Origin: Heliopora coerulea
Taxonomy: Eukaryota > Cnidaria > Anthozoa > Scleralcyonacea > Helioporidae
DNA length: 64,000 nt
Direction of reading: 5' to 3'
Assembly (NCBI GenBank): GCA_030142905.1
Contig: JASJOG010000060.1
Coordinates: 798,001 to 862,000, forward strand
The position numbers were made by a program, and so were the translations under genes. Below the pieces are notes generated by a model. The model searched no databases. It was given only the letters and a program-made list of their open reading frames with translations, and had not been told where the DNA came from. Shown here piece after piece: positions 30,631 to 41,804 of the stretch. Numbering within the stretch: position 1 is the stretch's first letter; each line of letters opens with the position of its first letter.

Positions 30631-31395
30631 ATGGCAACTCGAAAGACGCAAACGCTCGCTGAAAAGCTTGATGTTATCAAATCACACGAAGAAGTTCCGT
30701 CACAATCACAGAAAGAAACTGCTGCGAAGTATGGAGTTAGTGTTGCTACAATTAGTCGCATTCTGAAAAACACTCAATCCCTTAAATCAACAAGCGAAAA
30801 AGTGCAAAATCTAAGCCGAAAAAGACAACGAAGCAGTGCAGCTCCAGATGTGGATGAAGCCTTGTTCACTTGGTTTCGTCGGGCAAGCACTATTCAGGGT
30901 GTTCCAATCTCTGGTGACGTTCTGAAAGAAAAAGCTCTTTTCTTCGCTAGAAGTTTAAACGTTGAAAATTTTACAGCTTCAGATGGCTGGCTTGGGAGGT
31001 GGAAAACGCGCTACAATGTAGTTTTCAGGAAAGTTCAAGGGGAAAAAAGAGACGCCGATACCCCTGCTGCCGACACCTGGCTGAAAGAAACATTACCAAA
31101 TATTCCTAGCCGCTACAATGAAAGCGACATATTCAATGCGGACGAAACCGGACTGTATTACAGACTTCTGCCAGACAGATCTCACATTTCAAAAGGGGAA
31201 AGTCTTGCTGGCGGTAAGAATAGCAAAGCCCGAGTGACCATTATGGTTGGAGCAAATATGAATGGTACAGAAAAGCTGCCTCTGCTCATGATCGGAAAAA
31301 GTAGAAAGCCAAGATGCTTCCGCGGTTGCAAAACTTTACCCTGCGCGTGCGAAGCGAACGCTAATGCATGGATGACTTGCAAGATTTTATTTTAA
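30631..31395 (+). pseudogene. Tigger transposase, truncated after first catalytic Asp
   Basis: The ATG at 30631 (MATRKTQTLAEKLDVIKSHE) begins a CENP-B-type N-terminal helix-turn-helix (KETAAKYGVSVATISRIL, about residues 30-50). A second DNA-binding helical domain follows (VDEALFTWFRRAS to GWLGRWKTRYNVVFRKV), then the start of the DDE domain with NADETGLYYRLLPDR and LPLLMIGKSRKPRCFRGCK. The frame ends at 31395 soon after ANANAWMT, before the second and third catalytic acids. No internal stop interrupts the 254 codons, but the enzyme is incomplete. An in-frame ATG 26 codons upstream (30553) is less like the family start. Confidence 0.82.
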
Positions 31396-31639
31396 TTTTA
31401 AACAATTTGATTTTAAACTCAGTTTTCTTCGTGAAAAATAGAATGATAATGATAAGCCACCATACTAAGTGTACATACAAGATCAATAATTGATTAACAA
31501 AAAAGGGTGGATAACCTGTATTAGGGAATTGAATTCTTATATTATGACCTGTTGTCCTTGATAAATATATAGTTATAACTACCCAATAATTAAATACGTT
31601 TAGTATATGTAATATATCAATATTTTTCAAATTTGACAC
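31396..31639. other. AT-rich spacer
   Basis: No recognised coding signal; probably the 3' UTR of the LINE remnant on the minus strand. Confidence 0.35.
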
Positions 31640-32460
31640 TAAGAAAGAAATCAGCATTTTTTAAAAACTACTCCAAGACCTTGTTCCAACAATGTTAGAC
31701 GGTAAAAAACTCCTGTCATTTACATATCTGTTAAAAAATGAAAACTTAAAATAGTTGGTACAAGAACGTTGAGGTCTCAACGTGTATTTATGACGTGACC
31801 TTGTGAAGGATTCTCCAATTAAGTCAAAGAATTTTGTTTGATCAATATCACAATATCCAAACATAATCTTATTCAAATGGACAAGACACAGATACTTTCG
31901 CCACTCTTCAAGAGTTGTCCACTTTAATTTAGCATGCCTTTCATCACAGGGTAACTCGTTGCCGCATATTAGACGTGCAGCTCTTCGCTAGATTGATTCA
32001 ATCGCATTAATATGTTTTGACAAGTAGGGACTCCACACTCCATAACAATACTCTAGCACAGGCCTGACTAATATTTTAAAAGCCATCTCATCTCTTGCAG
32101 GAAATCTGTAACCAAATGTCCTACGTATCAACCCTAATATACGCCTAGCTTTTGCACAGATAGTACTAATATGATAATCCCAAGATAAAATAGATTGGAG
32201 CCAACCCCGAGGTGCTTATGTTGGTCAACAGATTCTAGAGTTTTGCTATTCAATCTGTACTCCGTCTTAATTGGATGCTTTTGTCTTGTGATATACAAGA
32301 CACGACATTTTTCCGCTTTAAGTTGAAGTGAAGACGAGTTACACTAATCACTAGCCATTTCCAGGTCACTCTTAAAAAGGTCTCAGTGATCTGTTGTAGA
32401 AATCATCCGATAAAGAAAACCATCAACTAGGTTAGTTTTGGAGTGTTGTGAACCAGTTTT
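31640..32460 (-). pseudogene. LINE C-terminal remnant, heavily decayed
   Basis: Minus-strand pieces include SLQLKAEKCRVLYITRQKHPI near 32310 and DLIGESFTRSRHKYTLRPQR with FFNRYVNDRSFLPSNIV at 31830-31690. These are the thumb/C-terminal blocks found in CR1-like and related LINEs in animals. Many stops and frame changes intervene, and the catalytic core is absent. Confidence 0.6.
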
Positions 32461-33364
32461 TCATCACTCTCTCTCGAAATATTTATTTCAGATGTAGAAT
32501 GAGAATAGAAACGTGCGCTACCAATAATCTCACCGGAAGAGTTATATAAGGATAATTTAGATCCTCTTCACAGTCTCCCAAAGACGTCAAGAACCGTATT
32601 TCAAATCGTTTAGTAAGATCGCAAATGAGTCGTCGCACAAATTATACAGCCTTCTACCTGCTAGGTACGAGGTGTACTATAATTTTAGGAAAAAAAGAGT
32701 TTTTAGTACTTTTAACAGAAAAACATACCGATTTCAGAATACTTTTATTTCTGGTATGTGCAGAATTTACCGTTATTACTTTTCTGTAAACTTTACTGTA
32801 GCCTAATAGCAATTTGTTTGTACAAATTACACAATTCGGCCTTTTGGCCCGCGATGTAATTTCTTTAATAACCCCATTAAACCATTAAAGAACTTGACTG
32901 GGGTAAGTAAACTTAAAGGAAAAGGCTGCTTTTAATAAAAGGTTAATAGGCATACTCTTTGAGAGGATGTGCAGATTGAAATGTTAATGTTTAAGTTTTC
33001 CATGTAAACTACCGTCTTAGTCACTAATCTACTTTCTTGGCCAATTGTTTACTATTTTATCACCAAAACACAGAATATCTAGCGGTGGCTTAAAGACAGT
33101 TTATATTTAATTGTTAAATAGTCCGTCCTACAAAGAAAAAATTCTATTTTTTTAAAATTGGTATCGTCTAATGGATGACTATGTCTTTGGTTTTAAAAAC
33201 AAGTTGGTTAAATAGAGAATTTTTAACTTAAACAACAAAGACGTTTACGCGTAAGTACTCCAGCAAACAGCCTTACTACCTTGAAAATAAGTTTACCTCA
33301 GATATTGGCACATAAACGTTAGCAACAGTCTCAAAGAACTAGTTATTTTATTTGTCTCGCCTAC
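32461..33364. other. ELMOD3-like intron, nothing recognised
   Basis: AT-rich sequence on the 5' side of the long intron. No coding or repeat feature supported. Confidence 0.4.
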
Positions 33365-33572
33365 CTGTTCAGTTTTCCCTCTCGTAACGTTTGCAAAGCA
33401 ATTCTCGTGATGTTAATCGACATGACACTGAATGGGAAGTTCTGAGTCTCGTGTTGCGAAAGTTTGTAAATGCTTGCCGCCAGAGCATGTGCGTGTGGAT
33501 CGCTAACTATGTACAATAAATTCATTAATCCTAGTAATCCGCAACCACGAAGATCCGTAGCTGGATCGATCC
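33365..33572 (-). CDS. ELMOD3: ELMOD3-like protein, internal exon
   Basis: The acceptor TTTGTCGTCTAG precedes GGATCGATCC, and the exon reads (G)IDPATDLRGCGLLGLMNLLY, then SDPHAHALAASIYKLSQHET, NFPFSVMSINITRIALQTLRE, GKLN and the split AG of Arg at the donor AG|GTAGGC. The IDPATDLRG-GLLGL block is the ELMO-domain core containing the conserved Arg proposed to act in Arf GTPase activation. Phase fits both neighbours: CAAG + GG gives Gln-Gly, and AG + G gives Arg. The minus-strand order 40351-40013, 33572-33365, 18417-18096 yields a continuous ELMO domain with no stop. Confidence 0.87.
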
Positions 33573-34369
33573 CTAGACGACAAAGAAAAGAAATATAAGT
33601 ACGTGAGGGCACGAGTTCAATGAAATTGGCACTCGGGTTTGCCCGAAGAGAGCTTGGGACAGTACTTTTTGATTTCTCATTGCACAAAATCTCAGGGTTA
33701 CGCATTACCGTTGAAAAATATATTAATGTGGAGTTTCAGGGAAGTTTAATAACATGGAGTTAGTAGAAGCATGTACACTAAAGGATGGCAATAGGCATGC
33801 AATTATGGATATGTATCGTGATTCAAATTCCAAATTTGTTTACATGGGAATTCTCCACAGCAATAGCTAATCGATGACCATCCCAAACCCCAACCCCTAC
33901 CCCAGAATTCCATGGGCTTAGTTTACACGACAATAATTGTCGATTGAGATGAGTAACTTTCAGTTGCAATCACGATCCTGATATTTTTATTTCGGGTAAA
34001 TGGTGATATTGATATTTAGTACACGATGTCTTAAGACGTGCCGACACGTCTTGGCGCCAATTCGGACTCTGGTTTTGCTTCTTTCCACATGTTTCTGCGC
34101 GCTGATCGAGTAGCTTGAAAAGTCAAATTATTTACTGCCCCATCGTAATTATAGTATGAGCACCTTTCATTTGATATTCACAAAAATAAAATAAAAAAGC
34201 ATCGATACGTTCAGATATTTTGAACATATCTATGGTATTTTTCTCGCCTCTAAAATAATCATTCAGGGCTACATTTCGCTATAGCAAATGACACAACCTT
34301 ATCGAGCATGATCTGAAAACTACTTCTTGTGAAAAAGTAAAGGAGTGCGTTCAAAGTGTTTTTCCTTTG

Positions 34370-34408
34370 CTAACTAGGTATAGATGTCTGCCATCTATAC
34401 CTAGTTAG
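34370..34408. repeat. Perfect 17-bp hairpin with 5-nt loop
   Basis: Arms CTAACTAGGTATAGATG and CATCTATACCTAGTTAG flank TCTGC. It lies within the 6.4-kb ELMOD3-like intron with no coding context. Confidence 0.8.
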
Positions 34409-34593
34409 TAGGGGTGATGAATTAATGTTAAGTTCGTTTCTCATTGTTTTTTGACTGAGAAAGTTATGAACAATTAATCGATTAACTAAGGTGGCAAAAG
34501 TTTCATTTTCATAACTAAGGTAAGGCTAAGGTAGCAAGCGTTTCATTGTCAACTGCATTGACAATCCTCTGCAAAAAACCAATCCACGGCAAT

Positions 34594-37500
34594 CAGGGGC
34601 GAATCCAGCCTAAAATTTGACGGTGCTCAATCCTAAAATAAAAATCCAGGAGGGTAGTTTTATGACCTCCTCACTTTAAAACCAATATTTTGAATTCACA
34701 TGTTTGGAGACAATAATTTGATGTTTGCTTTAATTTTGTAGTTGAAGTCCGTGATAATAGCAGTTGAGTATATAAGATCAGAGAATATGCATTATAAAGG
34801 CAGTTTCCGATCCCCAAATTTTGAAAGAGAGAAGGCCAAGTCAACCTTTACTTAAACTTTACTGTTGGGACACCCGACAGGAAGGTTGGGATTCTGTCGC
34901 ATTAGGTGGTGGAAATTGCGGGGGCAGTTTTTACAAATATTTAACAACTGCAAAGTCTGAAAGAAATATTAAGTGCGTCTCCGGGATGATGATCTGTAAA
35001 ATTTCGTGTTTCGGAATGTACCTTACCGGCTCCTAGAGAAATTTTAAACAAATTGATTTAAATAATCTATCCTGCAATGCACAACTAATTTTTTAGTGAA
35101 TTGCGCCGTCTTTCAAGTTTTTGAGAAGATAATACAATACCATGTGTCACCTGATTCCCCGTGAAAACCCTTTTGGCTCGCTGACTGCGGTTTGAAAAAA
35201 TTGGCGTAAAAAATTAAATGTCGTAAATGCTCACTTAAGTTTAGCTAACAGTGGCCACCAAAGATTAATAATTAGTTTAACATTTGTCAGGAACGAATGA
35301 GATGCCTTGGTTAAAGGAATTCTGTATGAAAAAATGGTCAAATCTCGATCTAACTCAACATAAAGCCATCACACATAGTGTTTATGTATAATTTAAAACC
35401 TAACACACGTAAGCATACTTTTGTCTCAAATCTTCCCCTTGTTCAAAATCCAGAACCAGCCAAGTACTTCAGGAAAGAAAGGAAGAAAGGAACTCCGAAC
35501 AATAATGCCATCTTAAAAACTCATGATATGAGTTAAAATCAAGAGAATTACAATGAAATTGTGATATTTCGTCTTTATTTCAAGCACATCACCAGACAGA
35601 CTAGTTACAAAAACATTGCCAGGATCTACATATACAAGCGGTGCGATGACATCATCGCTGAGGAAGAAGGAAACCTATCGGAAATCTATTTACAGGATGG
35701 ACGCTAATTAATTATTAACATGTCATCGTTGAACTGACAGAGTACGGAGAAATATAGTCTATGTATGAAAATAATTAAGTAAGAAGAGAGAGTTCTTTAG
35801 TGGCCTTAAGTACAGAATTCAATTCTGGCTTATTAAATCTGATTTTAAGAGCTTCAATTATTAAAAGTTCATTTGTGGTTATCGAACTGCTAGAATAAAA
35901 AATTTTGTAGTTGTTAAAGGTAAGGTGTTTAATTGAAAAAGATAAGTTGGAAGAAAAGGAAAGGTCATTAAGTCGGTCGTATTGTGTGTGTAAGTTAGCG
36001 AAAATTGTGCGTGTTCGCAGTGTAAGAGGTGTTGTTAGGAAACTAAATAAAAATTTTCTTTCCCAATAACTCATATCTCTGTTAATATGGGTTTATTCAA
36101 AATTATAAGAAGTGCTGGGCAACAGCACTGTTGTCATGTTGCGTAGCGTGTTCGGAGAGGCGTTTTTCAAGGCCGTGGTCTTTTTTTCCTATGTAAGTTT
36201 TATTACAATCGGGACAAGTAATTTGGTAAACAACATTATTGCGAGATAACTCCGGAATTTTATCTTTAGTTCAAGTAAAATACGAGACTTTTTCTGTATT
36301 GAAAATAATGACAAATTTTCCCGGGTTTGTGAGTAGACGGCGGATTTTAGAAATACAAGACTTGACATTTTCACTTTGTTTACCGAGATAAGGAATGAGG
36401 ATCCATAGTTTTGGTAATTTACCGTTAATGGATGAGTTTTGAGGAGGAATTGAGGAAGATGTGTTGTATTTACGTTTTAGTTTGCTAATTAAAAAGTTTC
36501 TTATTCGCTTCGGGTAGCCATTCCAGGACATGAAAGATTTTAGTGTGTTGATTTGATTATCAAAACGTTTCTTAGAGCTGTAGATTTTAAACGCACGGTG
36601 GAAGAGAGATTTTATCCAGGCTGTTTTCCGCGAAAGGGATTCAAAACTATAAAAAGTGTGTATATTGGCCTGTGTGCGTATCTTTACGGTAGACATCCGT
36701 ACCATCTTGTGAAATTTCAATGTCTAAGAAATGCACCATTCCATCAGGAAACGTGTCGGCAGTAAATTTCAAATTTATGTCAAACTGGTTAAACTTGGTA
36801 AGAACAGTTGGAATGTCGCATGGTTTGATAAGAACAAACGTATCATCGACATAACCTTTGTAAAATTTTATGATACGAGAACGGATAAGGTCGGAAACAA
36901 CAATCTTCTCAAATTCTGTTAATATAATATTAGCTAGAATAGGGCCAAGTGAACATCCCATTGAGACACCGTCAATTTGTTCAAATAATTGGTTGTTAAA
37001 TGAGAAGGTACAGTAGTTTTGCTGCAGCAGTTCAAAATAAGTGTTTTCAAAGTATACTTGCTAAAAGTGGTATTGATCACGTTTTTGTTATAAATGCGAT
37101 TTAAGACTATGTTAACTGTTCTAGTGAATGGTACGTTAGTAAATAGGGATTCAATGTCAAAAGAAACGAATTGGTATCCTTCAAGAAAAAGATGTTCAGG
37201 AATATTTTTACTACTTGAAAGGACATCAAAAGAGTCAGATAGTGAAAATTCATTTAATGTGAGAGGATTTAATTGGGACGAAATAAATTTTCCGATATTG
37301 TAATACGGAGCGTTAACTGTGTCAGTGATTGGCCTAAACTTGGGAAGAAATGAAAAAGCTTTGTGAATTTTAGGGAGACCATGAACGCGTCCGAAATGTG
37401 TTGCCTTAGGGCGTAAAGCGTTGTATTCATTCTGGGTAATTTCGTTTCGTTTCAGTAGAGTAGAAAGGTATTTTTGTAGTAACAAAGGCCTAGGTGGAGT

Positions 37501-39977
37501 GGGGTCAGAAAGTACTTTCTTAAACTTGCTGGAATCCGTAAAAAGAGATCTAACTGAGGTAACATAACCACTTCGTTTCATTAAGACAATACATTTTCCT
37601 TTGTCAGGCTTATGTATAGCAAAGTTAGCATTAAGATTTCTAAGTATTCTAATTCTTCTACGGTCTAAACTACATTCTTCTAGATCCAAATCTATATAGT
37701 TGTAAGTAAAACAGCGAAGAGAGTTTTTGACCTTATCTTGCACATGGCGTCCTTTTTTGAACATGTCCAGGCGTGAAACTTGGTTCCAAACATCTTCAGC
37801 AAAAGACATTATCTCCAGATGGTTTGGTCTGGTAGCAAGTCCATATCTAAGGCCAAGCTTTAGAACGTCAATCTGGTCATCATCGAGAGGTTGTCCGGCA
37901 AGATTTAACATTGTTTCATTCGGATTGTCTTATACATCTTCAGCCCTTCGTTTAAGATTGATGAGGGTAGAAAGGTTCTTCTGATGGCGGTGGATGGTCT
38001 TGTTCTTTTCCTTACGGAGGAGGCAATTGATGCAAAAACAAATAAGTTTAAACTTTATCCATGTTTGACTAGACGGATGTTGTTTGAGTTCTTGAGTTGT
38101 GTTGGTAAGGTTGTTGACATCCATTTTCTTCTTTAATGGCGTCGTTCAACAGCAAGCGGAGGTAGTGTCCTTGGGTTTTCTATCTTTCTCAAGCGGGTGA
38201 TGTTTTCCACTTTACAATCTTCGTGTAGCGTTGGGTCGATATTGAATGCGGCGAACCACCGCGCTAAGGTTCTTGGGTCTGGTACTGCCCTTAGCTTAGA
38301 TCCTGAAGGACACAATCTACACTGAGTGTATTCAAGCAATTTATTTACGATTTAGTATGCTTTATATACAATAGCAATGGTTAAATGACGTAACTATATT
38401 TTTGGGTGTAAAAGGAAGGGACTCTATCTTTATCTGCCAAGAATGCAGCCCTAATAACCGCAATTTACCAAAATCGGTGGCATAAGTGTTCAAGTGTGTT
38501 CTAGCACCGCTACGATGTGCTTTTAGCGCTTACACGCCCATTACTTTGGCTGTTCGCGGTTCCGTTCCACGTACATAGTCATGCTTGTTCTCACTTCATT
38601 GCGTCACTACCCTAATACTTTCTACGTCGGGCGCTACATTCGGATAAACTTGGTTCTTTTTACAATCGAGTAAAAAGTTCAAATCATATAACAAAAACTT
38701 GATCATTACCACTTTTAGCAAGCATACTTTGAAAAAACTTATTTTGGACTGCTGCAGCAAAACTATCTTTTCATTCTTCTTCTTTTTCTCTTGATTTTAA
38801 CTCATATCTTGAGTTATCAAGATGGCATTGTTATTCGGAGTTTCTTTCTTCCTCTCTTCCCCTTGTCTTATGCAAGTGTATAACATGAATGGTAAATATA
38901 CAATAACGAAGATTCTGCCTCTCTGTTCGAATCATGGTGCACTGCTTCCGCTTAGTAAGTTGTTTCATAGACGAAACTGTAGCGGTGTAATACTGTGTTC
39001 ACTTAGGACTCTTCGGTTCTGTCTCGCTCAAACGGTGGCGCGCAGTGAATTCCAGAAAGTCTCGACACCAGCCAAAATCAAAATACATAATAAAAGTTTA
39101 CTTTGTAAGCCAATTGCGAGGCGGACTCGTTAGCTCAGTTCAATTCTATTTATTTCGCTGTTTATAATATATGCAGTTGCAATGCTTATCTCGCTTGACG
39201 TAAATCCCTCGAACGATTCATCACTCTCAGGAAATTATTGCTGGGCAAATGCCAAATGGGAAAGCCCGCAGCAATTATGACTTTAACCTTTGGCCAAATG
39301 GATTACGCACGACTTCTTCCAGAGCGGCAGAAACTTCGTAAAACCAAATAATTTTCATACGCTTAAGACTTACTTTCACCTTTCCAGTTTGACCATGTCA
39401 GGACCCACGGGAGATTGTTCTAGTTCGCTCAAGCGCCAACACAATGTATTGTTTTGAAATTTGAATTGGTGACAGAATGAGACAAAAAATTTCATTGGCT
39501 CCACGTAACTACGCGTACTCACTTTTGCGGTAGCACCCCTGAACGAGAATTCTAATTGGCTGTGCCCAATCAGGGGTGCTCCCGCCAAATCTGAGCACCC
39601 GACAACTAGATACCGGATTGGCTAAAGCTTAATCAGGGATGCTCCCGCCAAAACTAAGCACCCTTTGAAATGGCGCAATGGATGGGAATGGGAGCGGTTC
39701 GCGTAAGCTCACGTGTATTGCCCTGAGGCGTGCCACTCGAATTATTTGAGATTCGAATTAAATCAAACACCTAAAATTTGTTTTCGAGTTCGACTAAGTT
39801 GATCGATATATGATCTGTTTAATAAGTTCGTCATTCTGATCGTTAAAAGGAAACCATTAGTGTAATTAATGTTCGAGAAACGCAAGCAAGTTAATGTGCT
39901 TCTTCAGGGTAATATCTTGATTCTCAAAATTTGACGGGTGCTTGAGTTCCCTTGGCACCCCTCTGGATCCGCCCCAG
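34594..39977. mobile_element. Possible old hAT-like element enclosing later insertions
   Basis: CAGGGGCGAATCCAG at 34594-34608 and CTGGATCCGCCCCAG at 39963-39977 resemble inverted hAT termini with mismatches, and GGCAAT lies beside both ends. The pairing is uncertain because internal sequences of the ends differ and no hAT transposase was seen. The ends could belong to two separate copies. Confidence 0.3.
35473..38860 (-). mobile_element. Penelope-like element, nearly full length, frameshifted
   Basis: Inverted repeats at 35473-35547 and 38786-38860 (about 75 bp, few mismatches) bound a minus-strand PLE. Coding starts near 38124 (NLTNTTQELKQH), runs with stops into ATG 37911 (NLAGQPLDDDQIDVLKLGLR), and contains NFAIHKPDKGKCIVLMKRS, VHGLPKIHKAFSFLPKFRPI and QFVSFDIESLFTNVPF to about 37000. 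A frameshift leads to DGVSMGCSLGPILANIIL, KGYVDDTFVLIKP; another leads to the linker (ESLSRKTAWIKSLFHRAFKI) and, after a stop near 36270, the GIY-YIG motif KTYIGKKDHGLEKRLSEHA at about 36220-36150. YVDD is intact. At least two frameshifts and two stops inactivate it. Its 5' side (38660-38765) is an inverted copy of 37015-37110. Confidence 0.83.
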
Positions 39978-40012
39978 GCAATAACGTTATGGCACCAAAT
40001 GTCTGTCTTTAC
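38861..40012. other. Intron sequence with short duplicated segments
   Basis: No gene. Two related segments containing TGCTCCCGCCAAA and GAGCACCC or AAGCACCC (about 39566-39605 and 39636-39665) form an imperfect tandem duplication. Confidence 0.4.
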
Positions 40013-40351
40013 CTTGAAATCCTATAACTTCCCAATGATTACCATACCGAGGACAATCTAATTTGGTTCCAGCCAGTCTCTTATATATTGTCTGAAGAAC
40101 GTAATTATGCATTGTCTCGTCATTGTTGAACATACACAAGGCCAACGCAAACACGAGGTTTCGTTCGCTGTGCAAATCTTCCTTCATTTTAGGTGGTCCA
40201 AACAGCGCATGGGTCAGTGCCGAGCAGCCTCTACGTCGCATGGTTGGCTTGATGTGGGACATGTGTTGTTCAAGGTATTCTGAGTTACGAAAATGGTCCA
40301 ATGCTTCGGAGAACGTGATTTTGGGTGACCGCGTTATCGTCTCTCCTTCAC
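40013..40351 (-). CDS. ELMOD3: ELMOD3-like protein, exon with N-terminal part of ELMO domain
   Basis: The acceptor TTTCTCTTATAG at 40353-40352 opens the exon in phase 1. It reads TITRSPKITFSEALDHFRNS, then HIKPTMRRRGCSALTHALFG, PPKMKEDLHSERNLVFALAL, YVLQTIYKRLAGTKLDCPRY, GNHWEVIGFQ, and ends in CAAG at the donor GTAAAG. The SEALDHF to FGPPK to LQTIYK-L-G to GFQG order matches ELMOD3 proteins closely. 339 nt without a stop. At least one more upstream exon with the start codon must exist but was not found in this window. This plus the two downstream exons gives roughly 289 codons of a protein of roughly 380 residues in vertebrates. Confidence 0.85.
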
Positions 40352-40459
40352 CTATAAGAGAAAGAATTCACTATAGATATACTAAGAAAACTCGGCTAGG
40401 AACTATTGCCGAGCCGCAGGAAGCAGAAAAAAGCAATATAAATGTACAAAATAAGAAAC

Positions 40460-40690
40460 AATGAATTTTCGGAATCGATGACAAGCACGTTCAGAACCAG
40501 TGAAATCATAAATTATAATCTTCGTACCAATGAAGAAAATTTTGCCCTCCAAGGACCGAATACAAATTATATGAAACGGGGCATCAGTTATTCAGGTGCT
40601 GCGTTATGGAATGATTTACCAAAATATACAAATGAAAGGCAAATTTCATTTGGGCAGTTTAGGATTATTCTCAATGGCAAAATTATCTAA
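40460..40690 (+). pseudogene. LINE C-terminal fragment
   Basis: Reads STFRTSEIINYNLRTNEENF, then PNTNYMKRGISYSGAALWND and LPKYTNERQISFGQF, the typical last block of CR1-like LINE ORF2, ending in a stop at 40688-40690. No RT core precedes it. Confidence 0.65.
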
Positions 40691-41424
40691 CAAGAATTAT
40701 CTCGTGAATATACTGTTATTAATTTTGCAATATAATTGCTGTAAATGTTTCATATGTATATAGTATTTGTAGGTTCACGTTATATATCATGCAATTTTTA
40801 TTTGACTTTCAAAAGTGCTTTTCACAGTCTGTGGATGCTCTTGGTAACTCAATGATACAGTTAAGCTACGGAATTTGCCGATCCACTGAGATACTTTCTC
40901 AGTCAATAAGCATGTCCCAACAATAATCTGCAGTGCTAATGAATAAGAATCTCTTCCACCAAAACGTGCCCTTGAACCAAAGTACATTTACAAATATGCT
41001 CAACAACAATCCAGAAAATAACCTGAGGTAAGCCAACAATGAAAATGACAGCTATTTTCAGAGTCTGTAAATTTTAATATTGACATACATTGATACGTTG
41101 TGTCCTACATGTTCATTTTAAGCATGTTTAAGGTTGTACATGAATTTGTTTGTAACTTCTGTTCTAGGTTAGTGAAATATACTGTAATATATGTTTTGTT
41201 GGAATTTTCTTATTTTTGTAATAGCTTGTATCCCAATCATTCAAACCCTAACAACTAATGCGTGTTATAGCAAGTTAAACTTTTACTTTTACTAACATAA
41301 ACATTGACATACATTAACACAATGCGTCTTACATGTTCATTTTAACCATTTTTAGATTAAACATGTAGTATAAATATGTACACGTGGTTAGAAAACATGT
41401 GAGAAGTAATCAAAAATAATTTTC
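40691..41424. other. AT-rich sequence with a direct duplication
   Basis: A segment of about 65 bp around 41070-41135 (TTGACATACATTGATAC, CTACATGTTCATTTTAA) recurs imperfectly at 41299-41362. A 66-codon minus-strand frame at 40787-40987 has no recognised motif. Confidence 0.4.
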
Positions 41425-41537
41425 CTAGCAAATTCTCGTTCCCCAGTATTGCTTGTAGCAATAATAATCTTGAAAATTGGCTTTTGAACAGGTGATTGGA
41501 ATATGAGTTCCATCGAAAGCCTTTATCATGACACACT
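41425..41537 (-). pseudogene. Harbinger-type transposase DDE fragment
   Basis: Minus strand reads CVMIKAFDGTHIPITCSKAN, FQDYYCYKQYWG, matching the DDE_Tnp_4 block of Harbinger transposases with the first catalytic Asp (DGTHI). It is separated from its N-terminal half (42320-42740) by the C1q and LINE-tail segment. Confidence 0.65.
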
Positions 41538-41755
41538 TGAATGAATGAATGAATGAATGAATGAAAGACTTTATTAAAGTGTGATTGATATTTAGCTTAA
41601 AAAAAACTAATTGGGGACACTATTTACACATTAAGGTTTATCTTAGCTTAATAAAATTAAAATTATTTACAATTTACTTAAAGAAAAAAAAAGATACCTT
41701 AATAAATAAATAAACAATAAATTGATAAATAAATAAATAAGTAAATAAATAGGAT
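41538..41755 (-). mobile_element. LINE 3' end with (ATTC)n tail
   Basis: On the minus strand the sequence CACTTTAATAAAGTC with a polyadenylation-like AATAAA is followed by seven copies of ATTC, the kind of short-repeat 3' tail of CR1-like LINEs. No coding part is attached. Confidence 0.6.
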
Positions 41756-41804
41756 ATATGTAAAATGTAAAATCTTTAATCTAAAAACCTTTAATCTAAA
41801 ATCT

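Larger units (their letters stand above)
30209..31395 (+). mobile_element. Tigger/pogo DNA transposon, 5' part only
   Basis: The left end CAGTCGCCGCCGC follows a TA dinucleotide (30207-30208), the expected pogo/Tigger target. Downstream, GCTTATATGCAAA-like units recur about seven times to 30400 and resemble subterminal transposase-binding repeats. A 13-bp perfect hairpin follows at 30478-30507. The transposase frame starts at 30631 and is cut off at 31395. No right terminal repeat was found, so the copy is 3'-truncated. Confidence 0.78.
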
